DNA from: Methanomassiliicoccales archaeon
GTDB lineage: Archaea; Thermoplasmatota; Thermoplasmata; Methanomassiliicoccales; JAAEEP01
Assembly (NCBI GenBank): GCA_013415695.1
Contig: JAAEEP010000005.1
Location: 52,970 to 116,969 of the forward strand
Length of the DNA stretch: 64,000 nt
Direction: 5' to 3'
This document shows, one piece after another, positions 31,514-39,972 of this stretch. The notes under the pieces were generated by a model. That model did no database searches. It worked only from the letters and a program-made list of their open reading frames with translations, and had not been told where the DNA came from. Both the position numbers and the translations under genes were made by a program. How positions within the stretch are numbered: position 1 is the stretch's first letter; each line of letters starts with the position of its first letter.

Positions 31514-32566
31514 ATGCACGGGGTGATGGCAGTGCAATGGGACCAATACGGTGACGAATACCTAGAGGAAGAGCTTCGCCCGCTGAGGATACTCGTCATA
31601 GGTTGTGGTGGTGGAGGATGCAACAGCATCAACCGCCTCAATCGGATCGGTATCGAAGGAGCTGAGACTATCGCCATCAACACTGACAAGAGACATCTCA
31701 GGACGATCAAGGCCGATAAGAGGCTTCTCATCGGACCGGAGGTCACCCGGGGATTAGGGGCGGGCGGAAATCCCGACATTGGAATGCATTGCGCTCTGAA
31801 CGCAACGGGCGCTCTGAACCACGTTCTCCAAGGAGCAGATCTCACCTTCATAACAGTTGGAATGGGTGGGGGTACCGGCACCGGCACCGCTCCTGTGGTG
31901 GCCGAGATGGCCAAACGTCACGGGTCACTGGTGATCTCAATAGCAACGACTCCTTTTGGTTTCGAGGGAAACAGGATGGATACCGCGTCGAAGGGACTGA
32001 GGCGTTTGGATGTCAACTCCGATACCCTTCTGATTCTGGACAACAACCGCCTGTTGGACATGGTACCCAATCTTCCCGTGGAGCAGGCACTGGGGGTTAT
32101 GGACCTTCTCATCTCCGAGATCATAAGGGGGCTCATCGAGGCAATCACCCAGCCGTCCCTCATCAACCTGGACTTCGCCGATCTTTGCAGCATCCTCAGC
32201 CAGGGTGGCATCTCCACCCTGCTATACGGGGAGAACTCGGACCCCGAGGGGGTTGTGGTGGATGCCTTCAACAATCCGCTTCTGGACATCGATCTCAGCG
32301 GGGCCACGGGAGCTCTCATCCACATAACAGGAGGGAGCAATCTGACCCTCAGAAGAGTGGAAAAGGTCATCAAGGGAATTTCCCAGTACCTTGATCCCAG
32401 GGCCAATCTCATTTGCGGCACCAGGATTGACGAGGCATATGAGGGGCAGATCAGGTTAATGGCCGTAATTACTGGTATAGCAGACATTGCAGAAGATTCG
32501 GCCTTGGAGGACGAGATCGAGGTCGACCAAGAGATCGAGAGCGCCCTGGTCCGGTATGATCCTTGA
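31514..32566 (+). CDS. ftsZ: Third FtsZ-family protein
   Basis: 350 residues; an ATG at 31526 is an alternative start. The GTPase loops are intact: [35 protein letters not shown], and T7 loop NLDFADLCSIL with both catalytic Asp. It is clearly FtsZ, not CetZ or tubulin, but diverged from copies A and B. It lacks their MKSLV start and [ED]VD[LF][VI]R tail and ends ESALVRYDP. It shares none of the long identical nucleotide blocks. Expressed with the tandem ribbon-helix-helix regulator, it may have a specialised division or shape role. Confidence 0.92.
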   Translation: MHGVMAVQWDQYGDEYLEEELRPLRILVIGCGGGGCNSINRLNRIGIEGAETIAINTDKRHLRTIKADKRLLIGPEVTRGLGAGGNPDIGMHCALNATGALNHVLQGADLTFITVGMGGGTGTGTAPVVAEMAKRHGSLVISIATTPFGFEGNRMDTASKGLRRLDVNSDTLLILDNNRLLDMVPNLPVEQALGVMDLLISEIIRGLIEAITQPSLINLDFADLCSILSQGGISTLLYGENSDPEGVVVDAFNNPLLDIDLSGATGALIHITGGSNLTLRRVEKVIKGISQYLDPRANLICGTRIDEAYEGQIRLMAVITGIADIAEDSALEDEIEVDQEIESALVRYDP

Positions 32567-32611
32567 AATTCAGGAACCATCAAGAATCGAGATCCCAAAA
32601 GATCAGGAGGA

Positions 32612-33325
32612 TCAACGATTATCTTTTTCCTTCCTTATGATCTCCGCAGCGTCTGCCAGAACGCCCATGATCGTGTAGAACTCCCACTTGGTGGGCACCG
32701 CCCTTCCCATCAATCTCCTGAACATGACCTCCGTCTTCTCCCGGCGGAAATCGGGGTAATCAATAGCATCAAGTAGGTCTGCGAAGAACTCGAAAAGTTT
32801 CTCTCTCTCAACATCAGAGGCCTCTGGTGGTGAGGGAACTTCGGCCCCCAGTAGGCTCAGCTCATACAGGACGATGGCAACCGCGTGGGAGAGATTTAGG
32901 ATGGGATACGCATCGGTTGAAGGGATGTGTACCAATAGGTCGCATCGGAGCAACTCTTCCTGGAATAGGCCAAGGTCCTCTCTGCCGAAGAGCAGGGCCA
33001 CTGTACCATCGTATTCCTCCATCTTCCTGGCGAACTCTCTTGCTGTGATTGGTATGCGAATGAAATGCTTCTCCCCTGGGGTAACTATTCCCGATGTTCC
33101 CACGACCATCGATACTGAATCCAGGGCCTCGTCAAGCGAGGCCACCACCTTCGCCTCGTCCAGAATGTAGTTGGCGTGCTTTGCCCTTTTACGCGCCTCA
33201 TCGGTTATCTCGCAGGGATCAACCAGCCGAAGATCCTTGAATCCGAAGTTGCCCATGACCCTTGCCACCGCCCCAACGTTTCCGTCGATCTTGGGGTTGA
33301 CCAGGACCACCCTGAACCTTGGCAT
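32612..33325 (-). CDS. trmJ: tRNA 2'-O-methyltransferase, TrmJ family
   Basis: 237 residues of the SpoU/SPOUT class. VLVNPKIDGNVGAVARVMGNFG is motif 1, ALLFGREDLGLFQEELLRCD motif 2, and HIPSTDAYPILNLSHAVAIVLYEL motif 3, forming the AdoMet trefoil knot. TrmJ methylates the ribose of position 32 in tRNAs. The C-terminal extension is about 75 residues. Diverges from truA, another tRNA-modifying gene, over a 45-nt promoter region. Confidence 0.9.
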   Translation of the reverse strand: MPRFRVVLVNPKIDGNVGAVARVMGNFGFKDLRLVDPCEITDEARKRAKHANYILDEAKVVASLDEALDSVSMVVGTSGIVTPGEKHFIRIPITAREFARKMEEYDGTVALLFGREDLGLFQEELLRCDLLVHIPSTDAYPILNLSHAVAIVLYELSLLGAEVPSPPEASDVEREKLFEFFADLLDAIDYPDFRREKTEVMFRRLMGRAVPTKWEFYTIMGVLADAAEIIRKEKDNR

Positions 33326-33370
33326 GTTCTCCTCGGAAGTCTTATAGTGATTTCATACTTTCTAAGGACC

Positions 33371-34174
33371 ATGGTATGGAGAGCAGCGGTCAAGATCGCT
33401 TATGACGGACGCAGTTTCATGGGGTCTCAGAGGCAGCCGGACCGGTACACGGTCGAGGGGGAAGTGATCAGGTCCATCCAGAAGATCGAAGCCGTAGATT
33501 CCCTACCGCAGTCCAGGTTCAAAGCCGCCTCAAGGACAGACCGGGGGGTGAGCGCCCTTGGAAACGTGGTGGCATTCGATACAGACTTTGACGAGAAGCA
33601 GCTTATCAGGGCTCTCAATGGGGTCTCGAGTGATGTGTACTACTACGGGCTCGCAAAGGTCCCAACTAGCTTCTCTCCCAGGCGGGCCAGTGTGAGGTGG
33701 TACAGGTACGTCCTTCCTTCCGAAGGAATCGATGTGGACATGGTACTCAATGCAGCCTCGCTTCTTCAGGGAAAGCATGATTTCAGGAGTTTCTGCAAGA
33801 ACGACGACCGGACCACGGTAAGGGTCCTCAATGAGGCAAGGGTGCTTCCTTTAGGAAGCTACCTGGTGATCGATTTCAAAGCCAGGGAGTTCCTCAGAAA
33901 CATGGTCAGAAGAATGGTGGCCGCACTGGAATCGGTGGGAACGGGCAATGCTACCATCTCCGAGGTGGAGCAAGTCTTGGAGGGGGACGAATTTTCCTTC
34001 GGGCTTGCTGACCCCAAGAACCTATGTCTGATGGACATCGAGTACCAATTCGATTTTGAGATTCAGTACCCTAAGACCCTTAAGAGGAAAATCATTGAAA
34101 AAGAGGAGGACGCTTTCCTAAGGCTAGATTTCTACAGGGAATTGGCCATCAGATGTCTCCCAGTCGATCCTTGA
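33371..34174 (+). CDS. truA: tRNA pseudouridine synthase TruA
   Basis: 267 residues from the ATG at 33371 (MVWRAAVKIAYDGRSFMGSQ). The frame is open further upstream, but that part overlaps trmJ and has no similarity. FKAASRTDRGVSALGNVVAF contains the catalytic Asp. FKAREFLRNMVRRMVAALESVG matches the C-terminal core. Family members modify U38-U40 in the anticodon stem. Confidence 0.93.
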   Translation: MVWRAAVKIAYDGRSFMGSQRQPDRYTVEGEVIRSIQKIEAVDSLPQSRFKAASRTDRGVSALGNVVAFDTDFDEKQLIRALNGVSSDVYYYGLAKVPTSFSPRRASVRWYRYVLPSEGIDVDMVLNAASLLQGKHDFRSFCKNDDRTTVRVLNEARVLPLGSYLVIDFKAREFLRNMVRRMVAALESVGTGNATISEVEQVLEGDEFSFGLADPKNLCLMDIEYQFDFEIQYPKTLKRKIIEKEEDAFLRLDFYRELAIRCLPVDP

Positions 34175-34231
34175 GCGTCAATCGGGGCTATTATCATATT
34201 TAAAAATAACTGTAGCATGCTCAGATAGTCT

Positions 34232-34365
34232 TTTTATAAACCAATATTTATGATTCTACACTCCGTAGCTTACTGATCAAATGGGGAAAGGTCCGCGGGG
34301 CAATGTTCGCAGGGTTTGATCGATCCTGCGAACAACTATTTTTTCCCCTTAAGCGATTCGGTGTT
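34232..34365 (+). promoter_or_regulatory. Structured leader with terminator-like hairpin upstream of AK6
   Basis: TTTTTATAAA (from about 34232) is a TATA box; transcription should begin near 34258. GTTCGCAGG (34305-34313) and CCTGCGAAC (34325-34333) form a perfect 9-bp stem followed by a T-rich run (34337-34344), like an intrinsic terminator. GATCAAA (34275-34281) can pair with TTTGATC (34315-34321), which sits in the loop, so a competing fold or pseudoknot is possible. It could be an attenuating leader or a short RNA of about 85 nt ending before the gene. Confidence 0.45.
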
Positions 34366-34893
34366 GTGCTGATCGCGTTATCAGGTACCCCGGGCGTGGG
34401 AAAGAGCACGGTCGCCACAACCCTTTCTGAGAAGGGACTTGTGGTGGTTGAGCTCTCCCGAGTAATCAAAGAAAAGAACCTTATGGGCGCTTTCGATGAG
34501 GCCAGAGGGACATACGAGGTGGATGTGGATAGACTGGACATCGAGATTTCAGAGTTTCACTCGGGTGATCCCTTGATACTTGTGGGTCACCTCTCACATC
34601 TTCTCTCAGTTGAGCTGATAATCATCCTGAGATGCAGCCCCTCGCTTCTTAAAGAGAGACTATCTGGAAGGGGATGGGGCGAGTCAAAGGTCCATGAGAA
34701 CATGGAGGCTGAGGCATGTGATGTCATCCTGATCGAGGCGCTCGATTCAGGTGTGGAGGTGTGCGAGATCGACACCACAGATCTTTCCCCCTTGGCAGTC
34801 GTGGACGCGGTGGAGGAGATCCTCCAGGGGGAAAGGGAGAAGTACGCACCAGGGAATATCGACTGGAGCGAGGAGGTGCTTGGCTGGTTCTAG
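34366..34893 (+). CDS. Adenylate kinase AK6/Fap7-like NMP kinase
   Basis: 175 residues from the GTG at 34366, where family members begin ((M)LIALSGTPGVGKST). An ATG at 34303 is in frame but lies inside the leader hairpin. GTPGVGKST is the P-loop. LILVGHLSHLL matches the family's NMP region. LRCSPSLLKERLSGRGW is the lid/Arg region. Fap7/AK6 enzymes bind Rps14 and help mature the small ribosomal subunit as well as acting on AMP. It is followed by the archaetidylinositol phosphate synthase gene with a 10-nt overlap. Confidence 0.85.
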   Translation: MLIALSGTPGVGKSTVATTLSEKGLVVVELSRVIKEKNLMGAFDEARGTYEVDVDRLDIEISEFHSGDPLILVGHLSHLLSVELIIILRCSPSLLKERLSGRGWGESKVHENMEAEACDVILIEALDSGVEVCEIDTTDLSPLAVVDAVEEILQGEREKYAPGNIDWSEEVLGWF

Positions 34894-35531
34894 ATTCGAA
34901 GAGAAAGAGTGCCGATCCTTTCCTGGAACCCTTTGCCAGGAAGCTCGTTAGAGTCGATCCCAACGCTGTCTCAGCCATCGCCATAATCCTCGCGTTCTTG
35001 GCGGGGCTGGCCTTCTACTTCAGTACCGAGAACTGGGAACTGCTTCTTCCTCTGGCAGCCATTCTCGTCATAGTGAGCGGTTTCCTCGATGCTCTGGATG
35101 GCAAGATCGCAAGGCTCGCTGGTAAGGCATCGAAGAAGGGGGACTTCGTGGATCATGTGCTGGACCGCTACGCAGACGTGTTTATGATCGGCGGAGTGGC
35201 CATAAGCGCATGGTGCAACCCTTTCGTGGGTATTCTAGCCATAGTAGGCGTGCTGCTGACAAGCTACATGGGGACACAGGCCCAGGCCCTTGGAGCTGGC
35301 CGTCTGTACGCGGGTCTTCTTGGCAGGGCGGACAGGGTGATGCTTCTCACCGTAATTCCATTGATCCAGTGGGCCGTCATGTTCTACTCGACGGGTTGGT
35401 TCACTATCGGTTCGTTCACCTTCTCCATCATGGAGCTAATGATGATCTACTTCGCCGTAGTGGGGAACTTCACCGCGGTGCAGCGTGCGGTCACAGTATG
35501 GAAGAGACTGGGCAAGCAGGATCAATCCTGA
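34884..35531 (+). CDS. Archaetidylinositol phosphate synthase (CDP-alcohol phosphatidyltransferase) with probable CTG start
   Basis: About 215 residues. The family motif is complete: DALDGKIAR, eight residues, then GDFVDHVLD, binding CDP and two metal ions. Six membrane helices follow (such as AIAIILAFLAGLAFYF). It joins CDP-archaeol to inositol phosphate for membrane lipid head groups. No ATG, GTG or TTG occurs in frame between a GTG at 34761, deep in AK6, and the conserved region. A perfect GGAGGTG (34872-34878) sits five bases before CTG at 34884, giving a start of (M)VLDSKRKSADPF that fits the family. I therefore propose CTG initiation. Confidence 0.85.
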   Translation: MVLDSKRKSADPFLEPFARKLVRVDPNAVSAIAIILAFLAGLAFYFSTENWELLLPLAAILVIVSGFLDALDGKIARLAGKASKKGDFVDHVLDRYADVFMIGGVAISAWCNPFVGILAIVGVLLTSYMGTQAQALGAGRLYAGLLGRADRVMLLTVIPLIQWAVMFYSTGWFTIGSFTFSIMELMMIYFAVVGNFTAVQRAVTVWKRLGKQDQS

Positions 35532-36592
35532 GATTCCTCCTTCACTTCAGCCTTATCCTCCTGCGCATCTTCGACATCCTGCCTTTTTCTGGATTTTATC
35601 CTGTAGTAGGTCAAGGGGTGGTTAACCTTGGGATGTCGGCACAAAGAATCAGCATCGAAGCAGATGCCATAGCTCTTCATGGTAGAGCACTCGGGCGGCG
35701 TGTACTCGGTACCAGAGATCTCTCCAGTGATGTGCTCTATCTGGTACCTGCTCTTTGATGGGTCAAAGTCAGGAGATTCGGAGAACAGCCTCATGATATC
35801 CTCTGAGGAGAGGCCTATGAAGTTAAGGAATGAGGTGAGCGCGAATCTTCCGGTGTGTGGAAGGTTCTCCCCAGCCTGGGCCATCGCTACTAGCCGCTTC
35901 ATGCAAGGTGGGAACTTGACGATGCTCGCTCTGCCGAAATCCTCTGCCTTGAAGCTTTCACGCCAGGTCTCTACCATAGCCTTCAGCTTCCTCCAATACT
36001 CCCGGAGAGAGATCAGGATCTGGTCGTTGACATCCATGGGGAGCTCTTCCTCCAGCCTATCTTGGAGTGCCTGCTGGAGCACCCTGCAGAACTTTGACTT
36101 GGAGAGGAATACGAAACCCTTGAAGAGCTCGTTGTTCACCAGCTTCCACTCTTTGCTCCTGATCCTAGAGGTGAATCGAAGGTAGTCAGTGAACCTTATC
36201 CTGAGGGTTCCGTCCACAATCACCGCCCTTACATCGAGCTGTTCGGCCACCTGCACGATGAATTCCAGGCTTTCCTCCCTGAGGCGACCGTTCATGGCCA
36301 CCGCTTCAGCGAGAGCGTATCTTTTGATCAGGAACGGATCGGGAACGCTTGACACCAGCATTCTTGCGATGGGGTATGACAGTATCTCCTGCACCCTGTC
36401 GAGCTCGGTGGCTATGGGTCGGTTGGAAACCTCTCCCTTCTCCAGCGCATCAAGTGCTCGAGCCATGCCCCTTTCCCTGGCCTCTTCGTAAGCTATCCCC
36501 TCCAGAAGCTCTTGGATAGACACACCATAAGATCTCACGAATTCGGAGGCCTCCCTCAAGAAAGGAAACCTGGCCAGGTTGCGGGCATCCAT
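35522..36592 (-). CDS. priL: DNA primase large subunit
   Basis: 356 residues. The C-terminal [4Fe-4S] domain has all four cysteines: FPPCMKRL, then PECSTMKSYGICFD and DSLCRHPKVNHPLTYY. The helical N-terminal half (LARFPFLREASEFV, KRYALAEAVAMNGRL) contacts the small subunit. PriL regulates primer start and length. The 10-nt overlap at its end is convergent with the lipid gene. A charged tail of about 25 residues follows the cluster domain. Confidence 0.94.
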   Translation of the reverse strand: MDARNLARFPFLREASEFVRSYGVSIQELLEGIAYEEARERGMARALDALEKGEVSNRPIATELDRVQEILSYPIARMLVSSVPDPFLIKRYALAEAVAMNGRLREESLEFIVQVAEQLDVRAVIVDGTLRIRFTDYLRFTSRIRSKEWKLVNNELFKGFVFLSKSKFCRVLQQALQDRLEEELPMDVNDQILISLREYWRKLKAMVETWRESFKAEDFGRASIVKFPPCMKRLVAMAQAGENLPHTGRFALTSFLNFIGLSSEDIMRLFSESPDFDPSKSRYQIEHITGEISGTEYTPPECSTMKSYGICFDADSLCRHPKVNHPLTYYRIKSRKRQDVEDAQEDKAEVKEESQD

Positions 36593-36618
36593 TAGTCGAA
36601 GAATGGTGGCCTAGAATA

Positions 36619-38235
36619 TTAAGCTTCACCGGCGTTGGGCCGGAAGCTCAGCATATCCTCGAGTTCCTCAGCCAATCTCTCATCTCCAAGGGCAAGGATC
36701 AGATCATCCTTTCCATGCAAAGGCCTGGCCCTCATCAACCTCGCGGCCCGCTTCTTTCCAATCCCGGGTAGCGAGGTGAGTGCGGACATCGGGCAGCTGT
36801 TCAACGAAAGTGGATGCTCCACGGCGGTAATGGACCTATATCCCCAACCGACCACGGTTGCGTCAAGGAATCCCTCGGTCTGAAGTGGATACTCGAACCC
36901 CACCAGGAGGGGGTAGCTCCCCACCTGTCTCCCGAAGCTCCGGTTGCCTTCTCTTATCTCGATGTACACATCCCTCAACACAGTTCCTATGGGAACCAGA
37001 CGTTCCAGAATGGGACGATCCACCTCCTCCCGCACCCTCTCCTTGAACCTGATGAACTGTGATCGCTTCACTCCTGGTTTGAAGTCCCTTCTTATGCACA
37101 TCACCTGTCTGATGTTTATTCTCCGCAGGAGGTAGCCCCTTTTCAGAACATCCTTGAGGAAATCCATGTTTAGATCGAGGGTTCTTGGGGTTTCACCATC
37201 CAGCCCGATGATGAAGTTAAGTCCTGGAAGAAGTCTGGGCAGGCCATTCTCTCCCCTCTCTCCCCCAATCTGGTTGATAATGTCAACGGCGAACATGACC
37301 TGGTCAGGCGTCGCGTTGAGGTTGTTAGCCTCGATCACGGATGGATCAGCGCTCTCCATTCCCAGCGCCAGTACATTGCCGCTCGTGCAGTGCCTCGCCA
37401 CGCTTCTCAGCACCTCTATGGATTCCTCAGGTCTGGTGGCGATTACGGCGGGGTTTGCGTTATCAAGATGGAGCACTCGAGGATTGAGGGAAGCCAAGCG
37501 GGAGAGAAGCGAATCCACAGCTTCCGGATTTGGAACTATCTCTCCCCTTGACCGGGAAGCCATGTATGACACGAAGCAGGTCTGCCCTCCAAGCCTGAAG
37601 TTGGCAACACCAAGTTTCCTGAGATTGGAGACCTCATCCACTATGTCATCCATATCTCTGAAAACAGGCTTCCCTTTCAATGGCTCGACGCAGAAGGAGC
37701 ATCCACCGCTATCGTGACGCATGCATCCACGGTAGGTCTCTACCTCTACGATCAGCGGTTCTGGGAAGTCCGGATGTTGCCCGACCATGCCCGACCCGAG
37801 CAGTAGCCATCTGTTCCACTCGTCGAGGGTTCTCCAACGATCCGTGATTTCTCCTCTCAGGAGCAGGTCATGTAGGGTGGCTGCCGCATCCTTTCTGACC
37901 GAAATCACATCATTCCGCTGTGCATCACTCAGGGCAGCGGGTCCCCCGACTATCACCTGACCGGCGATTCGGTCAAAGATGGAGTTCAACTCCCTATCCG
38001 ATGCGGGCATGGACCTCAGATATCTACCAGGCACCGCGGAACCGACATGACATGCGTATACGTCCGCTCTAGGGATCTCAATCCCGTTCCGGATGTGATC
38101 TATTGTAAGGTAAAAGACCTTAGCTCCTGCGTCTAGAGCCGCCCCATACATTGCCCTCACCATGGGATGAAGGAATGGACGAACTCCTAGGGAAGCTGGT
38201 TCGTCCACATATCCATCGATGACCACTACATCCAT
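36619..38235 (-). CDS. Radical SAM protein with C-terminal helix-hairpin-helix
   Basis: 538 residues in three parts. Residues 1-170 form a cobalamin-binding-like alpha/beta domain (MDVVVIDGYVDEP, VIVGGPAAL). Next is a radical SAM barrel with cysteines in GCMRHDSGGCSFC, spaced CX7CX2C instead of the usual CX3CX2C. Last is a helix-hairpin-helix (LTSLPGIGKKRAARLMRARP) that could bind nucleic acid. I recall archaeal proteins with this general layout but no assigned reaction. RNA or tRNA modification is a reasonable guess from the helix-hairpin-helix. Single gene, 26 nt upstream of priL's start region on the same strand. Confidence 0.85.
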   Translation of the reverse strand: MDVVVIDGYVDEPASLGVRPFLHPMVRAMYGAALDAGAKVFYLTIDHIRNGIEIPRADVYACHVGSAVPGRYLRSMPASDRELNSIFDRIAGQVIVGGPAALSDAQRNDVISVRKDAAATLHDLLLRGEITDRWRTLDEWNRWLLLGSGMVGQHPDFPEPLIVEVETYRGCMRHDSGGCSFCVEPLKGKPVFRDMDDIVDEVSNLRKLGVANFRLGGQTCFVSYMASRSRGEIVPNPEAVDSLLSRLASLNPRVLHLDNANPAVIATRPEESIEVLRSVARHCTSGNVLALGMESADPSVIEANNLNATPDQVMFAVDIINQIGGERGENGLPRLLPGLNFIIGLDGETPRTLDLNMDFLKDVLKRGYLLRRINIRQVMCIRRDFKPGVKRSQFIRFKERVREEVDRPILERLVPIGTVLRDVYIEIREGNRSFGRQVGSYPLLVGFEYPLQTEGFLDATVVGWGYRSITAVEHPLSLNSCPMSALTSLPGIGKKRAARLMRARPLHGKDDLILALGDERLAEELEDMLSFRPNAGEA

Positions 38236-38381
38236 CTAATCTAACCAATCGAGCTAATGGAACTGGTTATAGAAAAGTGTCTCTCGTCAGTTATTTATTG
38301 TAGTTTGTGCATTAAGTGAAATTACTCATTGGCCGTTGGCCAATATTTATCGTTTCAATACGACAAAGGTTTGGTGTATTT

Positions 38382-39728
38382 ATGAGCGCAGAGAAGAAGA
38401 ATGTAGATGAATTGCTGAAGAAGGCCTACGAGCCATCAAGGCTTGCGATGAAGTACCATCCATATTACGGGGGGAAGATCGAGGTCGTCCCCAAGGCGCC
38501 CATACACAGTTTTGACGATTTTGCAATTTGGTATACTCCAGGGGTTGCTGAACCGTGCAGGGCTATCAACAAGGATGTCGAGGAAGTTTACAATCATACC
38601 TGCAAGTGGAACACCGTCGCGGTCGTGACCGATGGAACCAGGGTCCTCGGTCTCGGAGACATCGGACCAGAGGCCAGCCTCCCAGTGATGGAGGGGAAAT
38701 GCATGCTCTTCAAATACCTGGGAGGCGTGGATGCCGTCCCAATCTGTCTCGACACCAAAGATCCTGACAAGATCATCGAGACCGTGAAGTTGATCCAGCC
38801 TGCCTTCGGAGGCATCAACCTGGAGGACATCTCCCATCCCAAGTGCTTCAGGATCCTGGATACCCTCAGGGAAGAGGCCAGGATTCCCGTCTGGCACGAC
38901 GACCAGCAGGGTACCGCAACCATCGTGGTCGCTGGGCTCATAAACGCTCTCAAGCTCGTGGGTAAGAAACTGGACGAGGCCACCTTCGCTATGCTCGGTG
39001 CTGGAGCGGCCGGGATCGCCATCTCCAGGGTGATGAACGCAGCCGGCATTCCGTACAAGAATATGTTCATGTGCGATTCCAAGGGTTTGCTCCACCCTGG
39101 GCGGGAAGAGCTTCAGGAGAAGTACCCCCAGAAGTGGTTCATGGCCCAGAATTCTAACGGAGAGGGAAGAGAAGGCGGTTCTGCTGAGGCCATGAAGGGA
39201 GCTGATGTGGTCGTGGCGGCCTCGAAACCAGGCCCCGACACCATCAAGAAGGAGTGGATCTCCAGCATGGCTGACGATTCGATCGTGTTCGCTACCGCCA
39301 ACCCCATCCCTGAGATATGGCCCTGGGATGCCAAAGAGGCTGGAGCAAGGATCGTGGCCACGGGAAGATCTGACTTCCCCAATCAGGTCAACAACTCTGT
39401 TGGGTTCCCCGGCATATTCCGTGGTACCCTTGACGTTAGAGCAAAGACCATTACCGACGAGATGTGCATCGCCGCCGCCTATGAGATCGCCCAGACCGCC
39501 GAGGATAACGGCCTGAGGGATGATTATATCGTGCCTGACATGGACGAATGGGAGGTCTTCCCCAGAGAGGCTACCGCCGTTGGTATGAAGGCGATCGAAC
39601 AGGGTATAGCCCTCAAGAAGATGAGCCGGGACGAGCTCTACGAGACCGCGGAGGCCATCATCAAGAGGGCGAGGCAGCAGACCGCTCTGGCCATGAAGAA
39701 GGGTTGCATCAGACCTTTCCCCAAGTAA
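38382..39728 (+). CDS. NAD(P)-dependent malic enzyme
   Basis: 448 residues from the ATG at 38382; the frame's earlier ATG at 38316 precedes the AT-rich promoter. YTPGVAEPCRAI carries the catalytic Tyr, VWHDDQQGTATIVVAGL the metal-binding Asp residues, and GAGAAGIAISRVM the Rossmann nucleotide loop. It decarboxylates malate to pyruvate, feeding gluconeogenesis or NAD(P)H supply. Length is that of bacterial/archaeal single-domain forms, without the phosphotransacetylase extension. Confidence 0.94.
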   Translation: MSAEKKNVDELLKKAYEPSRLAMKYHPYYGGKIEVVPKAPIHSFDDFAIWYTPGVAEPCRAINKDVEEVYNHTCKWNTVAVVTDGTRVLGLGDIGPEASLPVMEGKCMLFKYLGGVDAVPICLDTKDPDKIIETVKLIQPAFGGINLEDISHPKCFRILDTLREEARIPVWHDDQQGTATIVVAGLINALKLVGKKLDEATFAMLGAGAAGIAISRVMNAAGIPYKNMFMCDSKGLLHPGREELQEKYPQKWFMAQNSNGEGREGGSAEAMKGADVVVAASKPGPDTIKKEWISSMADDSIVFATANPIPEIWPWDAKEAGARIVATGRSDFPNQVNNSVGFPGIFRGTLDVRAKTITDEMCIAAAYEIAQTAEDNGLRDDYIVPDMDEWEVFPREATAVGMKAIEQGIALKKMSRDELYETAEAIIKRARQQTALAMKKGCIRPFPK

Positions 39729-39972
39729 ACCCTTTCCCACAATCCTTTCATTTTTCAATCGAGCAGCTTTCGCTATCTACTTGGCCGAAGGATTAAATAC
39801 GGAAATTCCAATATGCTTATTGTAGCATATCGGGAAGGAAGCAGATTCCGAAGAGGCCTTCCCCGATTCCTCCTAAGCGTGTTCCGGGTCCCCTTCCCGG
39901 ACTCGCCACCATCTTTATTCCAAGGTTCAACCTGCTTTCTAGGAAATGTAAAAAATTCTGGGTAAGCCCAGA
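39729..39972. other. Convergent intergenic region with three hairpins
   Basis: Between the ends of malic enzyme and aEF1-beta. TTAAATAC (39793-39800) resembles a TATA box. Three hairpins follow in a row: ATATGC/GCATAT (39811-39816, 39825-39830), GGGAAGG/CCTTCCC (39832-39838, 39857-39863), and TCCGGG/CCCGGA (39883-39888, 39896-39901). It could be terminators for the convergent genes or a small RNA. No protein gene is visible. Confidence 0.4.

Noticed and set aside
31514..32566. Third FtsZ as a CetZ or tubulin-like protein
   Set aside because: The T7 loop NLDFADL and GMGGGTGTG signature follow FtsZ, and the length and C-terminal domain match FtsZ rather than CetZ.
31918..32598. 226-residue frame antisense to the third ftsZ
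   Set aside because: Ser/Arg-rich shadow of a conserved gene with no start signals of its own.
38436..39758. 440-residue open frame antisense to malic enzyme
   Set aside because: It mirrors a well-conserved gene, has no recognisable motif, and is rich in His/Gly/Leu as expected of a reverse-complement shadow in GC-rich coding DNA.
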